Made by a program: the position numbers and the translations under genes
Notes under the pieces: model-generated
What the model saw: only the letters and a program-made list of their open reading frames with translations
Told to the model about the DNA's origin: nothing
Databases searched by the model: none
Part shown: piece by piece, positions 1-6,118 of the stretch
Layout of the letters: every line of letters begins with the position of its first letter
Numbering within the stretch: the first letter of the stretch is position 1
Source of the DNA: Gammaproteobacteria bacterium
GTDB taxonomy: Bacteria; Pseudomonadota; Gammaproteobacteria; UBA1113
Reading direction: 5' to 3'
DNA length: 12,040 nt
Assembly (NCBI GenBank): GCA_019752835.1
Contig: JAIELR010000172.1
Location: 1 to 12,040 of the forward strand

Positions 1-361
1 CTGAGCTTGATGAACCAGTGGTTGTAGCTAGTATCCCTAGTTTTGCTAAGTTATCCGCACACCACTCACCCTCACATACCATGAGGGTCTCGTCTGACCT
101 TGAGATTATTTCGTGCAAACGGTATAGCGGTTTTTCCTCCAAATATTTTGGTTCACCAAGGCAATAATTGTTAACATTAAGATGCACTGGCCTAATCCAT
201 TTTACTCCTGTGGTGGAATGCTTTAAACGAATGCGCCAATATAAAGCTTGACCTATTTGGTCTGTATACTCATGTATCGCTTCTAACTGATAACCGTCAT
301 TGAGTGGCTTATCTGCTAATTTGTATACAGCTTCATTGAGATTTTTATTGGTGGTAATCAT
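1..361 (-). CDS. Toprim-domain primase (P4-like mobile-element primase), 3' end beyond the window
   Basis: This is the N-terminal 120 residues of a reading frame that stays open to the window edge. Residues 93-110 read LMVCEGEWCADNLAKLGI; the EGE core with a hydrophobic strand before it and a helix after it is the acidic motif of a Toprim fold (Glu97 is the likely catalytic acid), followed by the ATTTG turn. Toprim domains of this kind synthesise RNA primers in phage P4-like and plasmid primases, usually with a helicase domain behind them, which would lie outside the window. The ATG at 361 has a strong ribosome site (GGAGG, six bases before ATG) and lies inside the end of the CHC2 zinc-finger gene, a 17-nt overlap that suggests coupled translation. 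The two together equal a standard primase N-terminus, so they probably act as a split primase. Domain assignment is firm; the specific family is inferred. Confidence 0.85.
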   Translation of the reverse strand, partial: MITTNKNLNEAVYKLADKPLNDGYQLEAIHEYTDQIGQALYWRIRLKHSTTGVKWIRPVHLNVNNYCLGEPKYLEEKPLYRLHEIISRSDETLMVCEGEWCADNLAKLGILATTTGSSSS

Positions 362-671
362 GATTTACCTCCAATGCGTTTAATGCACGTGCAGCTTTTA
401 AAAAACTTAAATTGTAACGTTTTCTGTGGAATTCTAATACGTCACCCCCATGTACTCCGCATGCCATACAGCAAAAACCACCTGAATCAAGACGAACTCG
501 CAAACTGGGGGTGGTATCATTATGAAAAGGACATAGCGCAGATTTCCACTCTAAACTGCCTGTAAGTTTTAAACCTTGGCTTTTATAGTATTGGCCAGCA
601 CTTGGCAATAAGTTACGATTAAAAACTCGGCTATAGCGCCTCGGTTTTCGATTACTATTTGTTTTAATCAT
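345..671 (-). CDS. CHC2 zinc-finger protein, N-terminal part of a split mobile-element primase
   Basis: A 108-residue protein with a clear CHC2 zinc ribbon: Cys47-x2-His50 (ALCPFHND), then GGFCCMACGVHGGD carrying Cys68-x2-Cys71, followed by DVLEF. In DnaG-type primases this ribbon recognises single-stranded template DNA and is followed in the same chain by the Toprim catalytic domain. Here the chain stops and the Toprim domain starts in another frame 17 nt back, so the primase is made as two polypeptides. The start at 671 is supported by a GGGGAGG ribosome site and lies 3 nt after the alpA stop, so the two are surely co-transcribed. The N-terminus is rich in Arg/Lys. It probably serves replication of the integrated island after excision. 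Confidence 0.88.
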   Translation of the reverse strand: MIKTNSNRKPRRYSRVFNRNLLPSAGQYYKSQGLKLTGSLEWKSALCPFHNDTTPSLRVRLDSGGFCCMACGVHGGDVLEFHRKRYNLSFLKAARALNALEVNHDYHQ

Positions 672-674
672 TGC

Positions 675-929
675 TTATACCTCCCCTTTAGCTGCACTAC
701 GATCTGTTTCTAGCTTTGCAACTAATGCAGAAATTTCCTTGTCATTTTTGCCTGCAATACGGGCAAGATTTAAGGCTTCAACTTCGGCAGCAGGCCAACC
801 AACACATCGTGCACCAAGACGGACAGGTTTAGTCCATAATCCTTGTGCAATACGGAGATAGATAGTGCTACGAGAGTAGCCAGACAATTTTTTAACTTCA
901 GGAAGACGGAGAATGATAGAAGAACGCAT
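675..929 (-). CDS. alpA: AlpA-family transcriptional regulator (MerR-like winged-helix DNA-binding protein)
   Basis: The 84-residue protein starts MRSSIILRLPEVKKLSGYSRSTIYLRIAQG, the usual AlpA layout: a short strand, a LPEVKKLSGYSRSTIY helix-turn-helix, then a wing with W/P-rich residues (LWTKPVRLGARCVGW) and the helix AAEVEALN. AlpA proteins are small activators of integrase or excision genes; the type member acts on CP4-57, which also sits in ssrA. The frame is open upstream to a GTG at 974, but the ATG at 929 has AAGGAG seven bases before it and fits the usual family start, so I chose 929. The neighbours are the two primase genes downstream and, about 100 nt upstream, the end of an unrecognised gene. 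A role in switching the island's integrase or primase genes is inferred from family and context. Confidence 0.88.
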   Translation of the reverse strand: MRSSIILRLPEVKKLSGYSRSTIYLRIAQGLWTKPVRLGARCVGWPAAEVEALNLARIAGKNDKEISALVAKLETDRSAAKGEV

Positions 930-974
930 GTTTGTACTCCTTGGTACGTTGTTAAACATGCTCCCATTGAACAC

Positions 975-1004
975 GAGATAGGGGGATATCTTGCAACCTA
1001 TCTC
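975..1004. promoter_or_regulatory. 8-bp inverted repeat upstream of alpA, possible operator
   Basis: GAGATAGG (975-982) and CCTATCTC (997-1004) are perfect inverted copies separated by 14 nt, in the roughly 100-nt gap between the unrecognised gene (stop at 1033) and alpA (start at 929). The repeat is not followed by a T-run in the direction of transcription, so it does not look like a terminator. Its place just ahead of alpA makes an operator for AlpA or another island repressor plausible. No convincing promoter hexamers were found beside it. Confidence 0.3.
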
Positions 1005-1032
1005 TTAAAACAGAGATTATGAGCGGTATTTT

Positions 1033-1821
1033 TTATAATACGGGGATAGGGAGAAGATTGCTAGCAGTGATTTTTTTGCATGAAGCTAAAGGCATACTTT
1101 TCAATATTTGTTGTAAACGGCTTTTATTAATACCCTCTTCATTTGCAACAACTTGAAGAAAAGCCCTCGTTCCTTTTCTCTTTTCTTCTTGGACACGAAG
1201 ATACAGTCTATTACGCCGATTTTCAGTAGTTTCAGCCTTGCCTAATGGATGGTCTATACAATAAACTAAAGTACTTTTATCGAGAATAAGTTGATCTTGA
1301 GTAAACGTGATTACATTTAGCAGCGGTATTAAATGGCCGGATATAGAAAGAAGCATTTCATTTTCATAAAATAAGAAGACCGGACTTTGATGATTTTGTT
1401 TTTTGCCTTTTAACGTCCCCAGATGCCATTTGTTACCATCTGTTAGCCTAATTGTTGGATTAGTTATTTGCAGCAAATTAGCAAGAGCTGTAGCCAATGC
1501 CTCCATGCTAATCTTCCATTGTTTTAGTCTCTCTAGGTCAACAGGAATACGCCCAATATCATCTCGTTTATCACAAGAAATGAAAGCACGAGCAGGTCGA
1601 TTATCTGCCTCAGGAAAAATTTCTACAGGCATAAAACAATTTTCCTCGCATCCTCGACATATTGTTGAGTTACCGGGCGACGATTGCTTTAAGATATTGG
1701 AGTCTTTGAGCACCTTTACAAACGAAGATGGCCATTCAGCTATATCATCCATGCTGAATAAAACACTAGCTTTATTGCCAAGCCTATAAAAGATTTGCTC
1801 AAGCAACAGCTTCAAGTTCAT
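1033..1821 (-). CDS. Unrecognised 262-aa protein with a Cys cluster and a C-terminal HTH-like segment
   Basis: I cannot assign a named family. Visible features: a Cys cluster near residue 55 (ICRGCEENCFMPV, Cys55-x2-Cys58-x3-Cys62) with another Cys at 83 (FISCDKRDDIGRI), which could bind zinc; a central hydrophobic helix (residues 106-118); a WHLGTLKGKK motif at 132-141; a run of charged residues (TTENRRNRLYLRVQEEKRKGT) leading to a helix-turn-helix-like C-terminus around 216-241 (ANEEGINKSRLQQIL). The last part resembles a DNA-binding recognition helix. The ATG at 1821 lies inside the end of the preceding gene (23-nt overlap) and has no clear ribosome site, so it is probably translated by coupling. 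It stands between the broken gene and alpA. A DNA-binding regulator or an accessory to its upstream partner is possible; function unknown. Confidence 0.7.
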   Translation of the reverse strand: MNLKLLLEQIFYRLGNKASVLFSMDDIAEWPSSFVKVLKDSNILKQSSPGNSTICRGCEENCFMPVEIFPEADNRPARAFISCDKRDDIGRIPVDLERLKQWKISMEALATALANLLQITNPTIRLTDGNKWHLGTLKGKKQNHQSPVFLFYENEMLLSISGHLIPLLNVITFTQDQLILDKSTLVYCIDHPLGKAETTENRRNRLYLRVQEEKRKGTRAFLQVVANEEGINKSRLQQILKSMPLASCKKITASNLLPIPVL

Positions 1822-2533
1822 TGCTATGTACTATTTTAGGTTCCGAATGTTTAAGTTCAAGGCCTGAATCAATAAGCATTTTTTTGATTATCAATGATTT
1901 TTCATCATGCTTTAATGAACAAGAGTTGGGGTGACTTATATTAAAAGTATAAATTTTTTTTCTTTTTTTTGATGTGGTATTTTCAAAAATAACTTGAATG
2001 CCAACTTGGTTGATTACATATTGAGAAATACTTTTTTCTAGTTGTTCAAGCAGATCGTAAATAGCAAGAGGATTTACAGTCGGATCTGTTTCTAACGTAA
2101 TACGATCCTTTCTCCCAAAAAGAGATAAACGGAATCGTTTTATTACTACCTGGCTAATTCCCGATTCTGAGCCATAGATAAATTCAAAATTGCGAGATTT
2201 TAATATAGTGAGTTCATATACGCGTTCATCTTTAGGATCATCGGGTAGTGCTTCATTTAAAACAATTTTGGTAAAAATTTTTTGTAATTCAAGTATTAAA
2301 GTGTTATCGCCGATAGCGGGAATGTCTAGCGTTCCTTCATTTTTAGAATAAATAAAAATAATCTCAAAAGCGGGATGATGCGCTCGTTTCTGAAATTGAT
2401 TTTCTTCCCATTCAACACTTGCTTGTGCGTAATCCTCAGGGTAAGCAAAAAAATAATCTAAATCGTTGCGCTTAAAGCAATCAATCTTGCAATTTTTGCC
2501 ACGTCCCTGTGTAATATATAAAATATTTCGCAA
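1799..2533 (-). CDS. C-terminal part of an unrecognised gene split by a frameshift
   Basis: This frame carries about 235 residues beginning TQGRGKNCKIDCFKRNDLDYFFAYP. Its only in-frame start is a weak TTG inside the preceding gene, with no ribosome site of its own, and the two frames overlap by 53 nt. Removing a single T in the TATATATTACACAGG stretch (about 2510-2525) joins the two frames smoothly as ...EIAKYFIYTQGRGKNC..., so this is best read as the C-terminal two thirds of one roughly 400-residue protein. The sequence is a mixed alpha/beta protein with charged patches (FGRKDRITLETDPT, KKRKKIYTFNISHPNSCSLKH) but no motif I can name. It could still be made if the shift is programmed, or if the base is a sequencing error. 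Confidence 0.6.
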   Translation of the reverse strand: MRNILYITQGRGKNCKIDCFKRNDLDYFFAYPEDYAQASVEWEENQFQKRAHHPAFEIIFIYSKNEGTLDIPAIGDNTLILELQKIFTKIVLNEALPDDPKDERVYELTILKSRNFEFIYGSESGISQVVIKRFRLSLFGRKDRITLETDPTVNPLAIYDLLEQLEKSISQYVINQVGIQVIFENTTSKKRKKIYTFNISHPNSCSLKHDEKSLIIKKMLIDSGLELKHSEPKIVHSNELEAVA

Positions 2534-2996
2534 TCTCTTGCTCTAGTAAATTAACGGTACTAGCATCTACTCTTGCATTTTTTTGAGGCATATTTTTTCG
2601 TTTACGCCAATACGTTAGGGTATCTGCATGGTTAAACGCACTAGCACCATCCCAATATTCTGGTCGCTCAAGAAAAGTCCAAAATGCATGTTCATAAAAT
2701 CCTTTAAACATAGAAAATTGTAATGCTAAATTTTCGCCATGCCATGTTGCCTCATCAATGATAGCTTTTGATCCAGCTTCTGTAGCCATGTTGTGAATTG
2801 CGTAAAAATCTTGTTCCATTGGGTTGCGTATATTTTCTGGCAACTCGAGCCATGCTTGATAAATTGGCTCAATTTTTGTTTCAAGCACGTTTTCAAATTC
2901 AATTTCTGTTAACACGTTATGCTGGGTAAAGTACTGCTGCAAGAATTTATTAGGAACTTTACGCAAGAAGTGTTGTAGGTTAAACGCTTTAGACAT
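2481..2996 (-). CDS. N-terminal part of an unrecognised gene split by a frameshift
   Basis: The frame encodes 171 residues, of which about 160 appear genuine; the last ones (YYTGTWQKLQD) look like out-of-frame tail after the shift near 2515. The ATG at 2996 has a good AGGA ribosome site and lies 14 nt after the dinD stop, so it belongs to the same transcript as PIN-dinD. The protein is predicted mostly helical, rich in aromatic and acidic residues (YQAWLELPENIRNPMEQDF, YEHAFWTFLERPEYWDG), with no signal peptide or membrane segment. I do not recognise a named domain. The frame that follows (1799-2533) is very probably its continuation; its partner downstream is the Cys-motif protein at 1033-1821. 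Confidence 0.65.
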   Translation of the reverse strand: MSKAFNLQHFLRKVPNKFLQQYFTQHNVLTEIEFENVLETKIEPIYQAWLELPENIRNPMEQDFYAIHNMATEAGSKAIIDEATWHGENLALQFSMFKGFYEHAFWTFLERPEYWDGASAFNHADTLTYWRKRKNMPQKNARVDASTVNLLEQEIAKYFIYYTGTWQKLQD

Positions 2997-3010
2997 TATA
3001 ATCCTATGTT

Positions 3011-3847
3011 TTATAGAGCATCTGGTTTTTTTAACGCTTTTTTGTCTTCTGAAGCTAAACGACGCTCAATTTTTTTAACATCTTCCGCGGCTGGAAGCTT
3101 TTCAGGATGTATTCCTCGATCTAATAGTGTTTTACGAACAGCCTCATTATTGGTGACGTGCTCCTCTGAAATTGCGGACTCTGTTTTCATTCCGTGTGCT
3201 TTCGCATTAAACGCAGTAATTTCAGCAGCAAAATCTTTTGCTTTTAAAATAATCGTAGGGGCAAAATCTGCCAGAGGGCGACCCTCAGGAACTTTCCACT
3301 GAGTCTTCATTACTTTTGTCGGTTTGCCAAAAAGCGCTTGATCACCTTTGCTTCGAATAAGCGCAAAATTTTCATTTCCACCTGTTTGCTCATAAATCAC
3401 TTGTGACAGCTCTTTCTCGGTCTGACTCAGCTTTTTGCGAGCTGTCAATCGCTCAAATTCCTGCAATCGTTGTTCAATTAATTCTGCGCGTCTCGTTTGA
3501 ATGGCGAAATAGGTCTGCGCAAATGCAATTTCTGATTTCTTTGGATCGCCATTTTGCGCAATTAAATAACAAGCATAGCGTGTGAGCATAAAATCATCAA
3601 TTTCACGTTGGCTACCTGAACCAAGATCGACCATTTTGCTGACGTCAGCAAAATGGTCTGAAACCGCATGGTTTGAAGTCTCGCAAGCAATCTTAGCCTT
3701 GGCAATTGCGTTCAAAAAATTTCGCCATTGATCATAACCAAGTAGTTTTTGTAGATCACGCGCAAGCCAAAACTCTGTCCCATCTACAGTTTTTTGGGCA
3801 TAAGATTCAAATGTATTGGTTAAGGTATGGATCATTTCGGTTTTCAT
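3011..3847 (-). CDS. dinD: DinD, DNA damage-inducible protein D
   Basis: The 278-residue product matches DinD in length (E. coli 274) and in landmark segments: EFWLARDLQKLLGYDQWRNF (residues about 25-44, the Bro-N-like N-terminal fold), DHFADVSKMVDLGSGSQREI, the highly typical LTRYACYLIAQNGDPKK (about 108-124), and a Lys/Glu-rich helical middle. In E. coli DinD belongs to the SOS regulon and inhibits RecA strand exchange. Its ATG overlaps the stop of the PIN gene (ATGA at 3844-3847), with a GAGG ribosome site inside that gene's end, so the two are translated together. No LexA-type box is visible upstream of the pair. Such island-borne dinD copies are accessory rather than core. The coding sequence contains a perfect 30-bp palindrome at 3629-3658. 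Confidence 0.93.
   Translation of the reverse strand: MKTEMIHTLTNTFESYAQKTVDGTEFWLARDLQKLLGYDQWRNFLNAIAKAKIACETSNHAVSDHFADVSKMVDLGSGSQREIDDFMLTRYACYLIAQNGDPKKSEIAFAQTYFAIQTRRAELIEQRLQEFERLTARKKLSQTEKELSQVIYEQTGGNENFALIRSKGDQALFGKPTKVMKTQWKVPEGRPLADFAPTIILKAKDFAAEITAFNAKAHGMKTESAISEEHVTNNEAVRKTLLDRGIHPEKLPAAEDVKKIERRLASEDKKALKKPDAL
3629..3658. repeat. Perfect 30-bp palindrome inside dinD
   Basis: GACCATTTTGCTGAC (3629-3643) is followed immediately by its exact reverse complement (3644-3658), with no spacer and TGACGTCA at the centre. On the minus strand it encodes the DinD residues DHFADVSKMV. The flanking bases do not pair, so the symmetry stops sharply. It may be a protein-binding site, a cruciform-forming site, or a product of chance plus codon choice. 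Confidence 0.9.
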
Positions 3848-4716
3848 ATTAATTCCTCAATTGACGCGTGACTCGGTTTTATTGAGTCGTTTATTAAATT
3901 TGGAAAGTAAATGGGTGTTATATTAGGATTCAGATTCTTAGTATGCAAATTTGCGAGATCTTTGTCATTAGTGATTAAAGCAGAGCAGTAAGAGGCCTCA
4001 ATTATTTGAACTCCGTCAGTAAACTTGTCTTTTTTAAGTAGATTTTGGGGTTGTAGCGATTTTTCTGTTAGAAAATCTAAATACAAATGATATAATAGTA
4101 ATGCACGTAATGTCGGGTATGTGCTTATATGAATAACAAATTTAATTAAAATAAGATCGCTATATTTAATTTGAGTGACATTAAAAAAAATTAATCGTAA
4201 TGTTGATAATTTTTCTGTGTTATGGGCAAAATCTTTTAAAAAAGATTGCACACATTCGTCAAAGTTTTTAACTTTCTTATATTTGAGGGGAGATGTTGGT
4301 TGCCATAGTGTGCGACTCTTTTCTAGTAAGTTTTCTCGTTCAGTAATAAAATCTTTTAATTTTTTATCCTCAAGTCCTTCACTATAATTTTCAACTCGCT
4401 TATTTAACTCTTGTAATAGAAGCTCATCAGTTATAAATGGATTGAATGGTTGATCTTCCTTTAATTTATTGAGCTCCATACGATATAAACATTCACGTCC
4501 TTTGCTAAATTTTGGATTTAAATTTCTAACAAAACGAAATAGCTTTACGGTTTTTTCTTTATTTTTCAAGCTACATGCTGCAAGTTCGTATGTAGTGTAA
4601 ATCCCAATCACGGGTAATAAATTATTCTTCTCTAATATATTATGAAGGTTAGATATACTTATATTATTATCGATACAGTAATTAATAAAACTAGTATCAA
4701 GGAAAGCTGTTTTCAT
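3844..4716 (-). CDS. PIN-like nuclease domain protein, large form with a long central insertion
   Basis: The 290-residue product begins MKTAFLDTSFINYC, the first PIN motif (Asp7), followed by TTYELAA with Glu44, and ends with DGVQIIEASYCSALITNDKDL (Asp234, Glu240, Asp251/Asp253), the classic final PIN motif where acidic residues hold the metal. PIN domains are Mg-dependent ribonucleases, best known as VapC-type toxins of about 130 residues; here roughly 180 residues of unrecognised helical sequence separate the motifs, so this is not a standard VapC and there is no antitoxin-like gene beside it. The start has a good AGGATGAG ribosome site, the gene follows the integrase stop by 23 nt, and it overlaps dinD by 4 nt. 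Its sequence is visibly more AT-rich than int or dinD, which fits acquired cargo. Nuclease activity is inferred from motifs. Confidence 0.75.
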   Translation of the reverse strand: MKTAFLDTSFINYCIDNNISISNLHNILEKNNLLPVIGIYTTYELAACSLKNKEKTVKLFRFVRNLNPKFSKGRECLYRMELNKLKEDQPFNPFITDELLLQELNKRVENYSEGLEDKKLKDFITERENLLEKSRTLWQPTSPLKYKKVKNFDECVQSFLKDFAHNTEKLSTLRLIFFNVTQIKYSDLILIKFVIHISTYPTLRALLLYHLYLDFLTEKSLQPQNLLKKDKFTDGVQIIEASYCSALITNDKDLANLHTKNLNPNITPIYFPNLINDSIKPSHASIEELI

Positions 4717-4739
4717 AATCTCATCCTATTGAACGTAAA

Positions 4740-5930
4740 TCAGTTAGTACTTTCAACTTTTATTTCATCCAAATAATCTGCCCATTGCTGCATCATTTTT
4801 TTGCGCTCGGCTAAATGAGCGGTTCTGTTGTAAGCCCTACCATTAGGATCACGTACTGCATGAGCGAGTTGATGCTCAATATAATCCGGTCGCACCCCCA
4901 ACACCTCATCCAAGATTGTTCTTGCCATTGCTCTAAAGCCGTGGCCTGTCATTTCACTTTTATCTATTCCCAAACGGCGCATAGCTGCCAAGATAGCATT
5001 ATCACTCATTGGTCGTTCATTGCTGCGCGCGCTTGGAAATACAAATTGCCCCCTGCTCGTCAGCGAATGAAGTTCATTTAATATATCAAGCGCTTGCCGA
5101 GATAATGGCACGATATGCTCGGTATTGGTCTTGGTAACAGTGTAACGCCATTCTGCTTTATCAAGATCGATATCTGACCATTTGGCAGTTCGGAGTTCGC
5201 CTGGGCGAACAAAAACCAAAGGAGCTAATCGAAGCGCGCAATGTACAATTAGCGTGCCTTTGTAAGCATCAATTGCTTGTAACAGTCCAGCGACTTGTTT
5301 AGGTTCCGTGATAGCTGCAAAATGTTTTTCTTTCACGGGTGGGAGAGCACCTCGGAGATCGGCTGAAGGATCACGCTCTGCACGTCCTGTAGCAATCGCA
5401 TAACGAAATATTTGTCCGCAATTACTTAATGTACGGTGCGCTGTTTCAAGTGCACCTCTTTTTTCTACTCGATGCATAATAGATAAGAGGAGTGGGGCGG
5501 TAATATCGACAATTGGCATAGTACCAACCCAAGGGAAAACATCGCGCTCAAGTCGGCGCAAGGTACGGGTAGTGTGGCTTTCTGTCCAAGTAGCCGAGTA
5601 CTTGGCAAGCCATTCTCTGGCAATGGCTTCAAAATTGTTTGCAATATGGTTAGCCTTTGCTGCCTTTTTAGCCTTGCGGTTTTCACTAGGATCAACTCCA
5701 ACAGCCAACAATTTACGCGCCTCGTCTCGACGATCTCGGGCATCTTTTAAACTTACTTCGGGATAAACACCCAAAGACAACCGCTTTTCCTTGCCCTCAA
5801 TCCGATATTTCAGTCGCCACCATTTACCCCCGGCGGGCGAAATTTCCAAATACAAACCACCACCGTCAAATAGCTTTGTGGACTTTTCGGCAGGTTTTGC
5901 ATTACGAATAGTGATGTTGGTTAAGGGCAT
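4740..5930 (-). CDS. int: P4-type tyrosine recombinase / integrase of the ssrA-integrated island
   Basis: The 396-residue protein has the layout of P4-like integrases. Residues 1-85 form the N-terminal DUF4102-type arm-binding domain (TIRNAKPAEKSTKLFDGGGLYL, KRLSLGVYPEVSLKDAR), followed by a helical core-binding domain and a C-terminal catalytic domain. All catalytic residues are present: Arg242 (VRPGELR), Lys267 (TKTNT), His330-x-x-Arg333 (HGFRAM), His353/His357 (EHQLAHAV) and Tyr367 (AYNRT). It would catalyse integration and excision of the island, with the ssrA 3' end as the likely site, since its start lies about 160 nt from the end of tmRNA. It is transcribed away from ssrA, with no strong ribosome site before its ATG at 5930. 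It looks intact and functional. Three TTGCCCCC repeats and a possible promoter lie just upstream. Confidence 0.96.
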   Translation of the reverse strand: MPLTNITIRNAKPAEKSTKLFDGGGLYLEISPAGGKWWRLKYRIEGKEKRLSLGVYPEVSLKDARDRRDEARKLLAVGVDPSENRKAKKAAKANHIANNFEAIAREWLAKYSATWTESHTTRTLRRLERDVFPWVGTMPIVDITAPLLLSIMHRVEKRGALETAHRTLSNCGQIFRYAIATGRAERDPSADLRGALPPVKEKHFAAITEPKQVAGLLQAIDAYKGTLIVHCALRLAPLVFVRPGELRTAKWSDIDLDKAEWRYTVTKTNTEHIVPLSRQALDILNELHSLTSRGQFVFPSARSNERPMSDNAILAAMRRLGIDKSEMTGHGFRAMARTILDEVLGVRPDYIEHQLAHAVRDPNGRAYNRTAHLAERKKMMQQWADYLDEIKVESTN

Positions 5931-5998
5931 GGGGGCAACTCATTTTGGCTCAGGGTCAATTGCCCCCGATCTTGCCCCCACTTGCCCCCAGATGTCAA
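5931..5998 (-). promoter_or_regulatory. int upstream region: TTGCCCCC repeats overlapping a possible promoter
   Basis: TTGCCCCC occurs three times in direct orientation on the plus strand (5960-5967, 5972-5979, 5982-5989) and once inverted (GGGGGCAA, 5931-5938) directly before the int ATG. On the minus strand TTGACA (5998-5993) and CAAGAT (5974-5969), 18 nt apart, form a plausible but weak promoter that the repeats overlap. Such repeats beside an integrase gene are typical of arm-type Int binding sites or of sites for autoregulation; which protein binds here cannot be told from sequence. Confidence 0.5.
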
Positions 5999-6035
5999 TA
6001 GACATACTGAGATTTCTTTGGACAAAGGTATAAAC

Positions 6036-6061
6036 AAAAAACCCGCTGTTACGCGGGTTTT
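6036..6061 (-). terminator. Rho-independent terminator downstream of ssrA
   Basis: The stem AAAACCCGC (6038-6046) / GCGGGTTTT (6053-6061) with loop TGTTAC gives a minus-strand hairpin followed by a T-run (complement of 6036-6041). It lies 32 nt beyond the mature 3' end of tmRNA and before int, so it ends the ssrA transcript and insulates int. Being nearly symmetrical it could also stop plus-strand transcripts. If the island entered at the ssrA 3' end, this terminator belongs to the island or to the rebuilt junction. Confidence 0.85.
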
Positions 6062-6093
6062 AGGAAGTGTTGATATTTCATTAAACTTTGATT

Positions 6094-6118
6094 TGGTGGA
6101 GGCGGCGGGAATTGAACC
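6094..6118. other. Probable attachment site (att core) at the ssrA 3' end
   Basis: The T-arm and acceptor 3' strand of tmRNA is a recurrent target of P4-type integrases, and an intact one begins about 160 nt away. The segment given is the part of ssrA that the island would have to restore on insertion. I found no second copy of this sequence between 1 and 6090, so the partner site, if present, lies left of the window. The exact core cannot be set from one junction. Confidence 0.45.

Noticed and set aside
930..974. GTG start at 974 for the AlpA gene
   Set aside because: No ribosome site, whereas the ATG at 929 has AAGGAG at seven bases and the standard family start.
4717..4745. LexA/SOS box upstream of the PIN-dinD pair
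   Set aside because: No CTG-N10-CAG-like sequence is visible in the short gap after int; one could only lie further up.
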